A stretch of DNA of 64,000 bases, from NCBI GenBank assembly GCA_903813345.2, contig CAIIXF020000008.1, positions 16,600,822 to 16,664,821 on the forward strand, written 5' to 3'. Made by a program: the position numbers and the translations under genes. Origin of the DNA: Owenia fusiformis. Taxonomy: Eukaryota > Annelida > Polychaeta > Sabellida > Oweniidae. Position 1 is the stretch's first letter. Each line of letters starts with the position of its first letter. This document shows positions 32,920-46,004 of this stretch, one piece after another. The notes below the pieces were generated by a model. The model ran no database searches and had not been told where the DNA came from. It was given only the letters and a program-made list of their open reading frames with translations.

Positions 32920-34621
32920 CATTTTGTTACCAAAACTGTTCGTTTTGGTAACCAGCGTAATCGAGTGGATCACCAGTGGAGTGTGGTATAGTTAAAATTG
33001 GAGCGTTAAAATTCATGTTACTGGTATTTTTGAATTAAAAGATACGATCTCCCAATTTACATTCCATGCCTTAAGGCGGGATTATAGTGTCAGTCATGGT
33101 CAATGACCATACTTCAAAAAGACTAACATGCTCTCACATTATCTCTTAAGAATAAAATAAAGAACTTAAACAAAATTTTAAAGTAGTCCGTTGATCAGTA
33201 TAAAGGAATTAAGTTTAAGCCTTTAGCCTATAACATTACTTTTTGTTGCAGGAATTTTTGGAATTTGAAAACTTGAATTTGGGGGACATTTGAAGGGATT
33301 CGCGGGACCCGCAAATATGCCTAATTTTGAATTCTCGGGACGACCCCACAAGTCGCGTTACACTTGACAGCCATGGACCATGAACTTTCTTGCTCCTTTG
33401 GTTAATAATGTTCATTACATACAGTGAATTAAAATAAATTTTAATTTTATTAAGTGAGAATTCCAGCTATTTTTCATCTGTTGTAAGAAACCTCCAATGA
33501 TTTAACTGAAGACATGAATATTTATACTTCTACATGTAGGAAGAATTTATTTTGAAAGATTTGACCTTTATTGACCTATTTTATTTACAAAACCAATACG
33601 TCTCTGATGACAACAAGAATAACTTGTGACATTATTGAAATCAGACAATAAAAATGATAAATGACCCCCTCGCTTGCGACTTAGTGTTTAAAAAGGTTAC
33701 TGGCATTAGGTTTAAATGAAAGGACCAGGTACATGTACAGTATGGCAAGTGATTTTGGACAGTGGCATCTTTCACCATGAGTAATTTCTGGACATTAAGT
33801 ACATTCGATTATTAATTTCAATCAAATTTCTACACTTGGCTATATTAACAACTTCTGAAAAGGGGTGAGTGTTGAAATTTCACAGTATTGAAAACTCATG
33901 CCATCCATTGTTTTTTAGCATAATTTTGCCCATCGAAAATTGATATCTTCAAAACTAGACTTTCGATACATTCTATTTTGGGAAAATTCCAGACCCTCGT
34001 TGAATAATCCATGGGCTTTCAGTTAGAAAGTTGAAAGCCCATGAATGATCTTTTCATTCAAGTAAAATCAGAAAAAGAATTTCCTCTTTTGAGTAAATAG
34101 GTTTAATATCTCGAAAATAATGCCGACATTGGGTCCCTATTCATATTTTTCTCAATCGAGCGCAGCGAATGAGTGAAGAATATATATCGATATGATCCAT
34201 CATGATGGATAAATTGATGTTTTTGAGGAACCAGTAATAAAAATTCCCGGGGGAATAAGCTCTGATTCATTGCATTCCGTCCAGTGCACATTCTTGAAAT
34301 TCCTGTATATCAATCCGCAGATTAAAATATGTTACTTTTTTTCTGCTTTATTAACTACACTTGAAACATAATTTAATCGCTTTATTTATGTTGATCAACA
34401 TAAAGAATTCCAAATAAATATGTTTAACCCTTATTTTGTCCAAGTCATTACACTCAAAATTAGAATTATATATTTCGCGCAGTCAGAAACAGGTGCTTCC
34501 TGTTGTGCTGTTCGGTCATAAAGTTTTGATTTTGTCAAAAATGTTTCGTTTTTCGTGAATTGCAGCAGTATTTATCACTCAAATTGTCACAGTTGATATC
34601 TGTCGATACGTTATACACCTA

Positions 34622-35368
34622 GGAGAAACAGGAATTTAGTTGAGGTATGTCGGAATCGGTAATAATCCTTGTCCAAAAAACAAATTCACAACAAACAAAA
34701 TAAATTCGATAAGACGAAAGCGAATTCCACCCCACATTTAAGGGGGTAACTTACCGTATGCTACGACCCCACTTACGATGTGGTCTATAAGTCCTGCCAC
34801 ACACACAAAATATATCAAAATGGCCTATAATTTCGATTTTCTTAGCCGTATAAGTGGGAATTTCGAATTCAAAATGCCCCAGAAGGCTCCAAATGTAATC
34901 TCATGTGCGGGAAGAATTCCCTAAAAAACTCCCTGATTGATATGATGAAAAAATATAGAACACCATTTGTCTGATTTAACAGACTTCAAGTCCAGTACAA
35001 CATTAATATAGATGACTGGAGGCAGTAGCAATGTAAGGCTATGTGTTAAGTATGTACCCAAACAATTAACTGTATTTGTGGTTTGGTCAAACCTGAAAAA
35101 TAAGCACATTATCAATAACAATATAAATGGTAATGTACATCAAAACTCTTATTTCTAGAAAACTTAGCCTCTTACAATCTTAGTTCCATTCTTTGTGACC
35201 ATACCTTCTTCCAAATCTTGTTTCTTGGTTTGAAAGACATCAAGATTTACATTTGAACAAGTGTCTGTACCTTTTTTCTTACAGTCTACAGATAAAGAAG
35301 AGGTAAAGAAGGTTGGTCATTTGGGATGCACATTATTATAACTTTATATATTAACCAATCTCTTGCAG
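34622..35368. other. PTPN14/21: Upstream region of the FERM phosphatase gene
   Basis: Unique sequence follows the duplication. A small noncoding exon may lie near 35283-35302 (after 'cttacag', ending 'aagaag|gtaaag'), but this is weak. No TATA box or CpG-rich promoter stands out; the true promoter may lie further upstream, beyond the repeats. Confidence 0.3.
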
Positions 35369-35378
35369 GTAATATTCC

Positions 35379-35401
35379 ATGAGAAGGAAGTAGATGTAAT
35401 G
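35379..35401 (+). promoter_or_regulatory. PTPN14/21: Upstream ORF and start-stop element at the phosphatase start codon
   Basis: In the first coding exon a 4-codon upstream ORF (ATG at 35379, TAG at 35391-35393) is followed at once by ATGTAATG: a start-stop ATG-TAA (35394-35399) whose last A is the A of the main ATG. The main start is chosen because [14 protein letters not shown] matches the N terminus of PTPN14/21. Confidence 0.55.
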
Positions 35402-38400
35402 CCCTTTGGTTTAAAGATCAAGCGAACTCGTCGGTACAATGTCTCGTCCAAGAATCTATTTGTTGTTTGTACCCAACTACTTGACACATCCTCCATAGAA
35501 TGTACATTGACATCAGAGAGCACTGGCTTCGAGTGTCTACAGAGTATAGCACAACGTATTGAGCTACAACAGGTATGAGATGGCATTTATAATGAGTTAA
35601 TGCATTTACAGCATTTGTAAAATACTATTGTCATATACATGCATATGTACACTGTATATTCCAAATATTTTATTTCATAAAGTGTTGATGTCAGAATATT
35701 TTAGAAATCAACTGAACAGTTAAGTGCACCAAGTTGAAACTTCAAAATCCAAATACATTGTGATGCAATTTTTTATGTTGTTTAATTATAATGTCTATTA
35801 TATCGATCTTCTTTGACCAAATTCACGGGTAGAAGACCACATTCCTTCTCTTTACAACCATCGACATGATTTGTATATTCGGCAATCATTGTATTTTATG
35901 TTACACAGATGCAGTGTTTTGGTCTTCGTTACCGCAACAAGAAACTTCAATTTCGTTGGGTTGACCTTGAGCGACCTTTGAAGAGACAACTAGATAAGCA
36001 TGCTGATAACAACCTCCTCTACTTTGGTGTCATGTACTACATCATTGATGCCCACTTGATAGAGGATGAGATGGCAAGGTACAGTATATTACACTCTACT
36101 ATACCTAACCCCTAGAAATGTATAAGATACTCTGTTTGTCTAATTGTATTGTTTAGTATATTTTTTAAAGTACCTTATCAATATCTTACAGTCATCCGAC
36201 TAATAAGCCAAATGGGTTGTTCATGAACACCAAATGCAAGGTATATTAGAGTGATTATAGAGCTCAATTTTATTTATTTATACTCTTAGATAAGAAATGA
36301 TTTTTTGAATACAGTCCAAATAACTTGCATAAATGGTCATAAAAAATTTTAAAAAACATTTAAGCATCAAACCTTTCACTAATCACTATTATTCCAATAG
36401 AGGAATAAAGAGAAATCCTTTGTTCATCTCTTCATTTGTCTGTCTGTGTTATAATTCAAATACCAATTGACAGATTTGGCTTGAATTTTAGTTACCAGTT
36501 TTCCTGTAACAATTTTCTATAATTTCAATAAGCTGTTACACAATACACAATTTATAAAAGTATTCATGGGTTACATGAATGTTCTCTTAGATATTTAATT
36601 TGTTTGTTATTTGATGCTTGTAGGTACCAATATTACCTTCAATTGAAGAATGACATCATTGATGGCAGGCTACCATGTTCCCATGAGCAAGCGGTCCTTG
36701 TGGCTGGTTATAGTGTTCAAGGTACGAAGCCTTGCATAGTAGAAAAGCTTGCAAAATTAAGGGCTCTTGAAATATGGCACTGGGTTACAAGAATTAGGAG
36801 GACTTGAAACCTTAAAGCTTAAAATGTAGAATCATTCATTGATTTGTATGATAAGTGGTATCATAATATCTAGAACAAATGATTTACTGGTCAATACTGG
36901 AGTATGAATAACAACTAGGTTTTTATAAATGCAGATAGAATCGTAACAAACGTGCATTCTATGATTTATGGCAAATATGTGACGTTAGACTTTATTCTGC
37001 CCGTTGCCCGATTGTTCAGTTATATATTCCACCATTAGTCATAGAATCTTGGTATTTATTCAATAATACAATCTAATACAATATTTTTTCTCTTGTAGCT
37101 GAGTTTGGAGATTTTAATGAGCAGAAACACACCATTGATTTCTACAGAGAATATGTCCTATTTCCCAGGGTAAGTTTCAACAGGAGGATGCTTTGACTCG
37201 TCCTAACATCGCTTTCCTGATCAAATATACTTAGATAAGGATGTCAGTTTTACTTTTGTTGCCACTACATATTGTTATAGTCTTCAGCTTTTTTTGCTGA
37301 TGGTGTTTGGCGTTGGGTTGTCAAGATTCAGCATCTGTAATAAATGGCAGGTGGTGACATTTTGCATGTTAATGCCTTGTCTTCTCTTATTATCAGTAGG
37401 GTTGACTATGATAGCAGTAACCCAACTTTTAATAACCAGAAATATCAAAAAATGATATCAATTTAATCAACCAATACATGGAAGAAGGCAATTATGTGTC
37501 GTAATGGTAACATATTTTACACTGGCATTTGATATAATAAAAGCAGCCCAATTTTTATTTGTAGAATATGACAAATGATGAACGAATCCTTGAAGGTCTA
37601 ACCCATGAGTTGAGAATACGCCACCAGCATCTGTTAGGCATAGAGCCTCAGATGCTAGAGATACAATACATCCTCTATGTACAACAAATGGAGGGCTATG
37701 GTGTAGAATATTACCCTGCTAAGGTACAAACTTGTTTCTTTTGTTTTAATTTGAATAAAAAAATGATTTTTAGTTACTAGATTAAATGTTCATTTAACAC
37801 ACATTGGAAGCAGCAATCAGTGCCATGATTTCATTGAACTAGAAGACAGATCGCGAAGGGGCCCTGTGTTTTTTATTGTCCACCAAAACACAATAGTCAT
37901 GCTACCATACCCAGTCTTTATGTCATCTTTCAGTCAGTCTTTCATTTGGCATCCATAGCATTACATCATTACACAGGTTGTGACATATTGTTACAGTCTT
38001 CAACTTTTTTGTGTTCGGAGGGTCGTTGGTGTTTGGCAGTTGGTAGTCGGTGTCTAATAACAAATGGCAGGTGATGATATTTTGCATATTAATTCCTTGT
38101 TTTACCATTTGGAATAGGCTATCTGGTACATGTACATATTGTTGAGTTAATGCCTTTTACACAATGTGTGTACTACTCATCCAAGTGCCCTTATGTTGAA
38201 TTTGTACACTTACAGGACGAGGCCAGTACAGAACTGTTGCTAGGAGCATCTGTAGATGGAATGTTTGTTAACTTCAAACATGTAGATGAGAAACCCTCAA
38301 TATTCTACAAGTAAGTTCTACCTGAGATTGACTCATCATATATTCAATGTACTTATCTTTCTCTCACCAGATAAGATTGAAAATTTGTGTTTCATAAGTT

Positions 38401-39149
38401 CAGGATATATGTTTAAAATGAAGATTAATCTATCCTAATAGCTTGAGTCATTGTGAATCAGTGTTTGTTTAGTAAAATGAAATATACAAATCTGATTTTA
38501 TTGATATTTTTATTTCGTTATATTTTTGAGCGATTAGAAAGGCTGTAAAACTATCATGCTATGTACGCATGCTCACCAGTCCACAATTAAATAAAATTAT
38601 CTAGTTATATTAAAAGAACATTTATCCGTATTAGTATCTCCCCACATTGAAATCTCTGAGGCGCTGCTCCTTTGTGTTTTTCATTACACCAAAATACTCC
38701 TCAATTCAATTCAATTTACCTTCTTAAATGTTGCAATAAAAATTAGGAAATCCTAAAATGTGGCTCAGAACAATAGAAAAACTTAAGTGTTGCCCTTAAA
38801 ATTACAAAATCATAAAATGTTGCACGAGAAAAATAACAAAATCCTCCACGCAAAAAACCTTAGTGAAAGCGCTGAGTATGTAGTATGAAGACCAATTATC
38901 ACGTTATATTTGCAGATGGTCCAGTATTAAAAGCCTAGTGAGCAATAAGAGGAACCTAGGACTACAGATCATAGGTCAGAGTAAGGTGGTCATCTATCAA
39001 ATGGATGACCCTGAGACTGCAAAATATGTCTGCAAATTATGCAGTTTACGTCATCGATTTTACACGCAAACTAAAGATCTGATTGAAGATGGGACTCTTA
39101 CACATGGAGTTGCATTTGTTAATGAACCAAATTCGACTGAGAGAAGTGT
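35399..39149 (+). CDS. PTPN14/21: FERM domain exons of the phosphatase gene (seven exons)
   Basis: Residues 1-333. The F1 lobe begins [20 protein letters not shown]2 includes [29 protein letters not shown] and [18 protein letters not shown]3 includes [24 protein letters not shown] and [15 protein letters not shown]. This matches human PTPN14 block by block. The seventh exon ends at donor GT|GTATGT (39149) in phase 2, which fits the exon at 47716; the intron of 8.57 kb is filled by the long inverted-repeat element. Introns 4-6 contain short 'gtggtgacat' repeat copies. Confidence 0.9.
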
Positions 39150-42100
39150 GTATGTACATCAGTTACCACTAATTTTCTCGAATCCACTTGTCATCCAATA
39201 AAACTCAATTTTTTTAATACTATTAGAAGTAATATTGCTAATATATGATGGACAAGACTTGATCAAATTTCAGAATGGCCAGATCTGTTCTAATTTCGAA
39301 TGCATCTGTCAGTAGAAGTACTTACTTACCATCTTTATAAGGTTCTTTACATTCATGAGTTCTTGAAACTCGATCCTTTATACTTTGTATATGCTTTTGA
39401 TTTTCAAATGTCAATGTGATCAAACCTGTGTACATTTAAGAGGCACTATTTGTAAAAAGGGGGCAGGAGGTGGCACAGGTCAAATTTTATATTTCAAAAA
39501 TTTTATTCTTATATGAAAGTATGACCATTGGGAAGCCAAAATATGTCATTCATTTTTCTCACAGATGATTGGTTAGTGTGTGACACCGTTGCTAAGCAAC
39601 CCATGTTTGTTGTCTTTTTACAACCTAGAAAATGCACCAAAATCAGTGAAAAAAGATATATTTCCAGCTTATGGTATGCTAAGAAGATGATCCAAAACCA
39701 GTTAATAACTATTTGATTTGTATATGGGATATGTTGAAGAGTTCATATGTATTGTTTATTATGACGTCACAATGGTTGCCATGGTTACGGAGCCTTTTCT
39801 GGAGCATGGGTCAATTAAGAGACGAAATGGCAGCCATCTTTGGACCCAGTTTGTTTAATAAGCCAGATGTCCCATGTAGAGTGGGTATTACTGTTGGAAA
39901 GAGGAGCATTAGAGCTTTCATAATCTGCAATAAAATAACTGGGATTTTGGGTTTTCAAGATTTTACAAGCATTTTACTTTTAACTTTTTTTTCGATGTTT
40001 TCGGCCATTTCTTCAAGGTTTTCGTGATTTTAGTTGTAAACATGAGGGTCAATATAGAGACGAAATGGCAACCATCTTTGGATCCAATTTGCCAGAAAAG
40101 CCAGATGTCCCATGTACAGTGAGTATTACTGTTGGAACGAGGAGCATTAGGGCTTTCATTATCTGCAATAAAATAACTGGGATTTTGAGAATTCAAGATT
40201 TTACATGCTTTTTACTTTCCCTATTTTTTCGCTATTTTTTGAGTATTTTTCAACTTTTTCAAGATTTAAGTAGCAAACATGATATTGTTTAGATGTAGCA
40301 ATGATTATCATATTATATCTAAATTTGCCACATATGATATATGGAGAATAAGGATGAAATTACTTGCACAATAAACCCTATTGGCCAAAATGGAAGGATG
40401 TTAGGTCAATATAATTGTCTTAATAAAGTTCCCATACCCCATTTTTCATTGCACAAATTTCCCACAAAATAACATTTTTATAACAAATATTGCGTTTTAT
40501 CAAGCATGATTATTATTCAACCTTCAAATGGAATATAATCCTGTAATGCTAAATATCTAAGTATAAACATCAAATTAGGGAAATTACTAAAAACCTTAAA
40601 GAAGCCCAGAAAGAAAAGCAATCTCTAAGTGTAAACCTTATATTGGAAACTATTCTATAGCACAATTTCAAAGAGAGCCAATATTTTAATTTTGCACCAT
40701 ATAATGCAAGAAGAATGGTAAATACAAAGCATTATAACATACCTATGATGATGTATAGTGCAAAGTGTACACAAGACAGCGGGCCAATATAAGTTTTGAA
40801 AAGCCCGCGCCCGCTAACTTTCTGATTGGTCAAGGCGCTGACGTCATAACCAATCAATCGAAGATAAAACTGTGCGAGCAATTTTTCTTAACTCATTTCA
40901 ATTATTTTCAAACCATTTGTTTGTCAATTCTATAAGAAAACGGTACTCTCTGACCAGTCTACATCATCATAGGTATGTTATAAATCGTTTATGTCACTAT
41001 CGTGGCACGTATGCCCTCGGTTCTCAGAGATCAATGTCCCTCCCAAGGTCGGGCCATATATCACTGAGACCTCGGGCATATATGCCACGATAGTGACATA
41101 ACCTCTAAATCCAACATCATTTTAGAGCTGTCTAGTGTACTGCAAATGGCGGGATTATTCCGCGAATTTGATCAAAATTAGGCTAATTCGCGTGTCCCGC
41201 AATGTCCCACAAAGTCCCGCAATGTCGGCTTTGACCTCCTAATAAAGTATTACAAAAGTTGTACGCATTACACTGAATTTGGTAAACACTAATTTATTAT
41301 TAAAACCTGTATGCGTTACTTACTCTTCCTCAGTGCTTTCATTTTTCCGGAAGTTTATGTTAATGTAAACGATATGTGAAGATATAACGGAAACTACGTA
41401 ATAATATTCCTGGCATTTAATGTTTGATGAAAACCCTTTTTAATAAATCCATATGGAAATACAATTTTGAGTAAATAATGACCAGAATGGAAATAACCAA
41501 TATTATACCATATTTAAATGGGTCGTAGAATTGATACCTAATTCTTAGATCTTCTTTCAATGGAAAATACTGAAGATTTTAACATTTTATTGGCACTAAA
41601 GACCGACAAAACTGGTCCTGATTCTATTTAAGTAACTAGAAAACAGCCACTCCACGGAGTAGTAAATCCCACCGAACAAAACATGTTTTGATAAATAGCC
41701 CCCATCTTGAAAAAATTGCTTGAACAGAACTCCTCTTTCCCTAGGAATCAGCTTTGAGTCAAATCAGTCCGCTGGTATTTGAAGATTATATTTTTCTGAA
41801 AATGGCAGCCATTTTGAAATTCAATGGCCTCTTGAAAAATGTCTTCTGGAGCAGTGCTCCGTTGCCTGAAAATGACAGCCATTTTGAAATTCAATGTCCT
41901 CTTGAAAAATGTCTTCTCGAGCAGTGCTCCGTTGTCTCTAGGTATCATCATATCGCGCATACAATTTTAACCAAACCAACTGGTATTTGGGTTATGAACG
42001 ATAACATTATTTTACAAAGAATGGTGGCCATCTTGCAATTTAGCTAAAATGTTGAAAATGTTTTCGTTATGAAAAATGGCAGCCATTTTGAAATTTATCG

Positions 42101-45100
42101 ACCCTCTTGAAAATCTCTTCTTTATCATAGCTCCTTTGTCCCTAGGTATTAACATATACACTTTGGACTAAATCCATCAACTGAGTGGCCATTTTGAAAA
42201 TTCCTTCTAAGCTAAATTGTCCTATGCTCGAAAGGCATAAGCCTGTAAAATTTGAATCTAATTTGTCAACCAGTATTTGAGTTATCGCCCAAACACATGG
42301 ACAGTGGGACAGGAAGATGAATGAACGTTCTGACAGTTTTCCTGTATTCTCGTTTTGATGGGATAATAAAATGTTTAAGCAAGAAGCCATCTCACTAGCT
42401 TACGTACTTTTGAGACTTTTTAATAAGATAAAATTAAGCGTGACAGTTGTACGCACAGGGTAAGGTACATCACGAGGATGATGCGATTTGAGCAAACTGA
42501 TGTTTTCATCGTTTCAGAAAGATTTGGTCTAGTTTCTAGATATTTTAGATGTGAATGTCTGTAACAACATCCAGTGAACAGACAGTGAACTTGACAGTGA
42601 ATTTCATAATTAAACCTAAATAAATTCCAAATGTAGTATAGGGTATAACGCACGGGTACATTTACCTGAGATACTGTTTAGCGCAAATTCACATTCTACC
42701 TTACCGTTACGGCATGTCATACCATATACTACATTGGGAGTTTGTGTAGGTTTAATAATTATGAAATTCACCTGTCAACTGCAGGAGTTCCGCATGGATT
42801 TATCTTATGACCCATTTCGTTCTTTTTATACAGTGCGACACAAAACATGTCACTCACTAATTTTGGAATAACTTTTTCAACAATTAATGAATCTTCATAT
42901 ATGTTAGGTGTAGACAGAGTGTTCAATAGAAAAAGATTTCTATGCTTGCATAGCATCATCATTTTCCAATTTTCCGTGTAGGTGTGCTCTGACACAAAAT
43001 CACTCAAAACTGTTAGAATTAAAAATCGGTTTTCCTTAACATTTACCCAATAAGCGAGTCAGTTAATCAAATTTAACAGAAGATTTAAGGAAAATGGATT
43101 AATATGTCATACTATTGATAATATATGTGTAAAGTAGTGAAAGCAATCCAGAAAGGACCATATGCACTCTCCATTGGGATCTCCCCATGAGAAAAAAATA
43201 ATTCATCTGATTTTTCAAAATGAGTATTCTGCTTTAATTATCACATTTATATGCACACTAGTATCTTGTTGACCTATATTCAGCACTGTTTTGATGTATA
43301 GGCCACTTATTAGGGTCATAATTTAATCATGAAGTGTAGAGGCATAGATTCCAAACCAAGTATTTTTGTGTCTGTCAAAATCCATTTGCATCCTACCCAT
43401 CCCTACATCTTATCCAAATATGTTACTACATAATGAAATATAATGGTGTATCTCATACTAAAGTGGGTTTGGGGTAGATATCACTCGGGAATATATATCA
43501 TATCTGAGGAGCGGGCAGGATATATTGTATATGTCCCGCTCCAGGCCAAATGCGGGCAGATATAATATATATCCATCCCGCTCCCGGGAATTTTTCAAAA
43601 GTTTAAAAAAGTTTAAATATCAAAAGTTTTAAGTTTTTAATTTTAAATTTAAGTTTAAATGTTACAATTTCATTGTATTGAACAAAAAGAATATTACGAA
43701 AATGTTAAATATAAATATCTTGTCATTTGAAAAAGGTGGAAAAGGTTATATTTACCCTAAACCCACTCAAGTATGAGATACACCAGTTATGCACGGTCGG
43801 TTTGGATACATTGAATATCCCTTGGGATATACAATACATCTTCCCTCGGTCCCTTCGGTCCCTCGGGAAGATATATTGTATATCCCTCGGGATATTCCCT
43901 GTATCCAAAACCTCCCAGTACATAACCCTTATATATTCTTTGGTTTTGCATTTGGTTTTGTTGATGGTTTTACAAAGTTGTATGATTTTTAATAAGTGTA
44001 AAAGTTGTTTTTGGAGCATTTTTCTATAGCCATTTTGTAAGGAAAAAATGATGAAAAAATGTACAATCTCTTAATTTTAAGTATGACCTGAATCGATTGC
44101 AACCTTCATATTTGCATATTTGATGAGATAAACAATTTGTGTCATATTGTGAAATTATTATTATCACAAAAATACCAAAAAGTACACTATGACCAATGAA
44201 AACCAATGGCCTCTATTGGGATCTGCTGATATCCTCATGTTGAAGGCTGAATAAATAGTGCAGAGACGTATCCAACGATCATGGTCCCGGTGTCAAAATA
44301 TATCAAATTTTGGATATTTCATCAAGGCTAACATCTATTTTCATTAGCTACAAAGAAAACCCCCGATCGTACCTAATTTCTGCCGATATTCACAATCACT
44401 GGCATCCTAAATCCCCGGGAATCTGCTCCCGACATCGACAGAAAAAATCCTCACGTACCTTTTAATGATTTTCCCGGTCATATTGTCATGGGATTCCAGC
44501 CCCGTTTTCACCTAAGGTTCTATCCAACATTCTGTTTCCTATATACCATGCGTGTGTCAAGAAGATCTTGATATGGGCAGATTTGAGGTGTTTTAGTCTT
44601 CGATTTTTTTATTTTTCTTCGTCAGTGGACCAGGCTAACTGCAAGAGTCGCCGGTTATAGACCGTCAACGGCAGTCATATCCTGTACATGCATAGGGTTA
44701 TATCAGACAACCGCGGTTATACTGTATAACATGCTTACATGCGGTCTTACCTAATCTCAGCTGCAGTTAGAATTTTAAATGGCGGACATTCAGAAATGTT
44801 TCAAAAAACAAAATGCGGACGTCCAACCTTTCAATTGCTTATTTAGAAGTCTATTTGCAAGTCTGCATGATGGTATTCGTCGACAAGTGCATACATTTTA
44901 AGAAAATAGGTATGGCGAAGAAGACATTAGGCCAAACGTTGCACTAATAGCTCGGGAAAGGTAAAATGATTCCCAAATTTCTTCTATGTTCTTTATTGAA
45001 CCTTTAAGTCAATGATGCACAGCCCCATGTAAGTCAATACAACCTATCTCAGCCAATGTGTGCCAAAGCACTTTAATACTTTTCAAAGAATTTTATGACA

Positions 45101-45971
45101 TTCTATTCTTCATGCTACACTAAAAATGATTCATTTTGACCATAAGGGTATTTGCCAAAAATACACCTCTTCCTTTAAGTAAATTGTATTTTTGAACATT
45201 TTTGATGATTTCACTGAGAGCATACCAGGACTGAACATGATAATTCTAAATCATTTTTCCATTGAACACTTTATCTATACAAAAGGCCCATACATTCCTT
45301 AATTATTCAGAAAGTTATTCCAAAATTAGTTGGTGGTATTTTTTGTTATCCTGTACATTAAGGACATTGCCGATGAAGAACCCCGAGGAGGGAAAGAGGA
45401 GGGAAACCCCCGGAGCTTTAGCAATAACAGACATATTATGTCTCTTGTGTACCACCTTTGTTTGCGCAAATTCTCACCAGTTGATGTTTTAATCAATGTA
45501 AGCATATTCCTTACATCTTTCTTCACCATGATGTGAAATAACAAGCTATGATATTGGTTAACACGCCAGAAATTATATTGTTTTATTGTTTATTGTTCCA
45601 TTCAAATTATTTACAAAACATATTATTACAATTTGACGCAGAGCGTATATTGTGTGCTAAAAGGTTTAAGGTTATGTATAAGTAAGATAATTAATTGGTG
45701 AAGTATTGGAACATAACAAGTAATAATATTATTCGATAATAATATTAATGTTTGTTGATTTGGACAAATCAGGACAATAGGTCATCTCAATGCAGATTTA
45801 CAGCCCTTCACATTATAGAAGTGGTCATCTTTGAACCCTGGGGCTTTTCCCCCTCTCTCGATGAATAAGCTAGTAACAAATGTTTCCTTTTAGCAGAAGA
45901 CTTATATTTTGCCCCTATAACCCCACTTATTCCATCCATAACCTGGAAATTTTACAATCAGATTAGAGTGC

Positions 45972-46004
<33 letters not shown>

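Larger units (their letters stand above)
28441..34621 (+). repeat. 6.18-kb tandem duplication, copy 2
   Basis: Second copy, offset by 6182 bp and then 6183 bp after the single-base indel. Its right border is seen where 'acaccta' continues into unique 'ggagaaacagg' sequence. Near identity means either a very recent duplication or an assembly artefact. Confidence 0.95.

Noticed and set aside
43727-44029. Overlapping ~100-codon frames on both strands
   Set aside because: They arise from the near-perfect hairpin at 43799-43911, which reads similarly on both strands.
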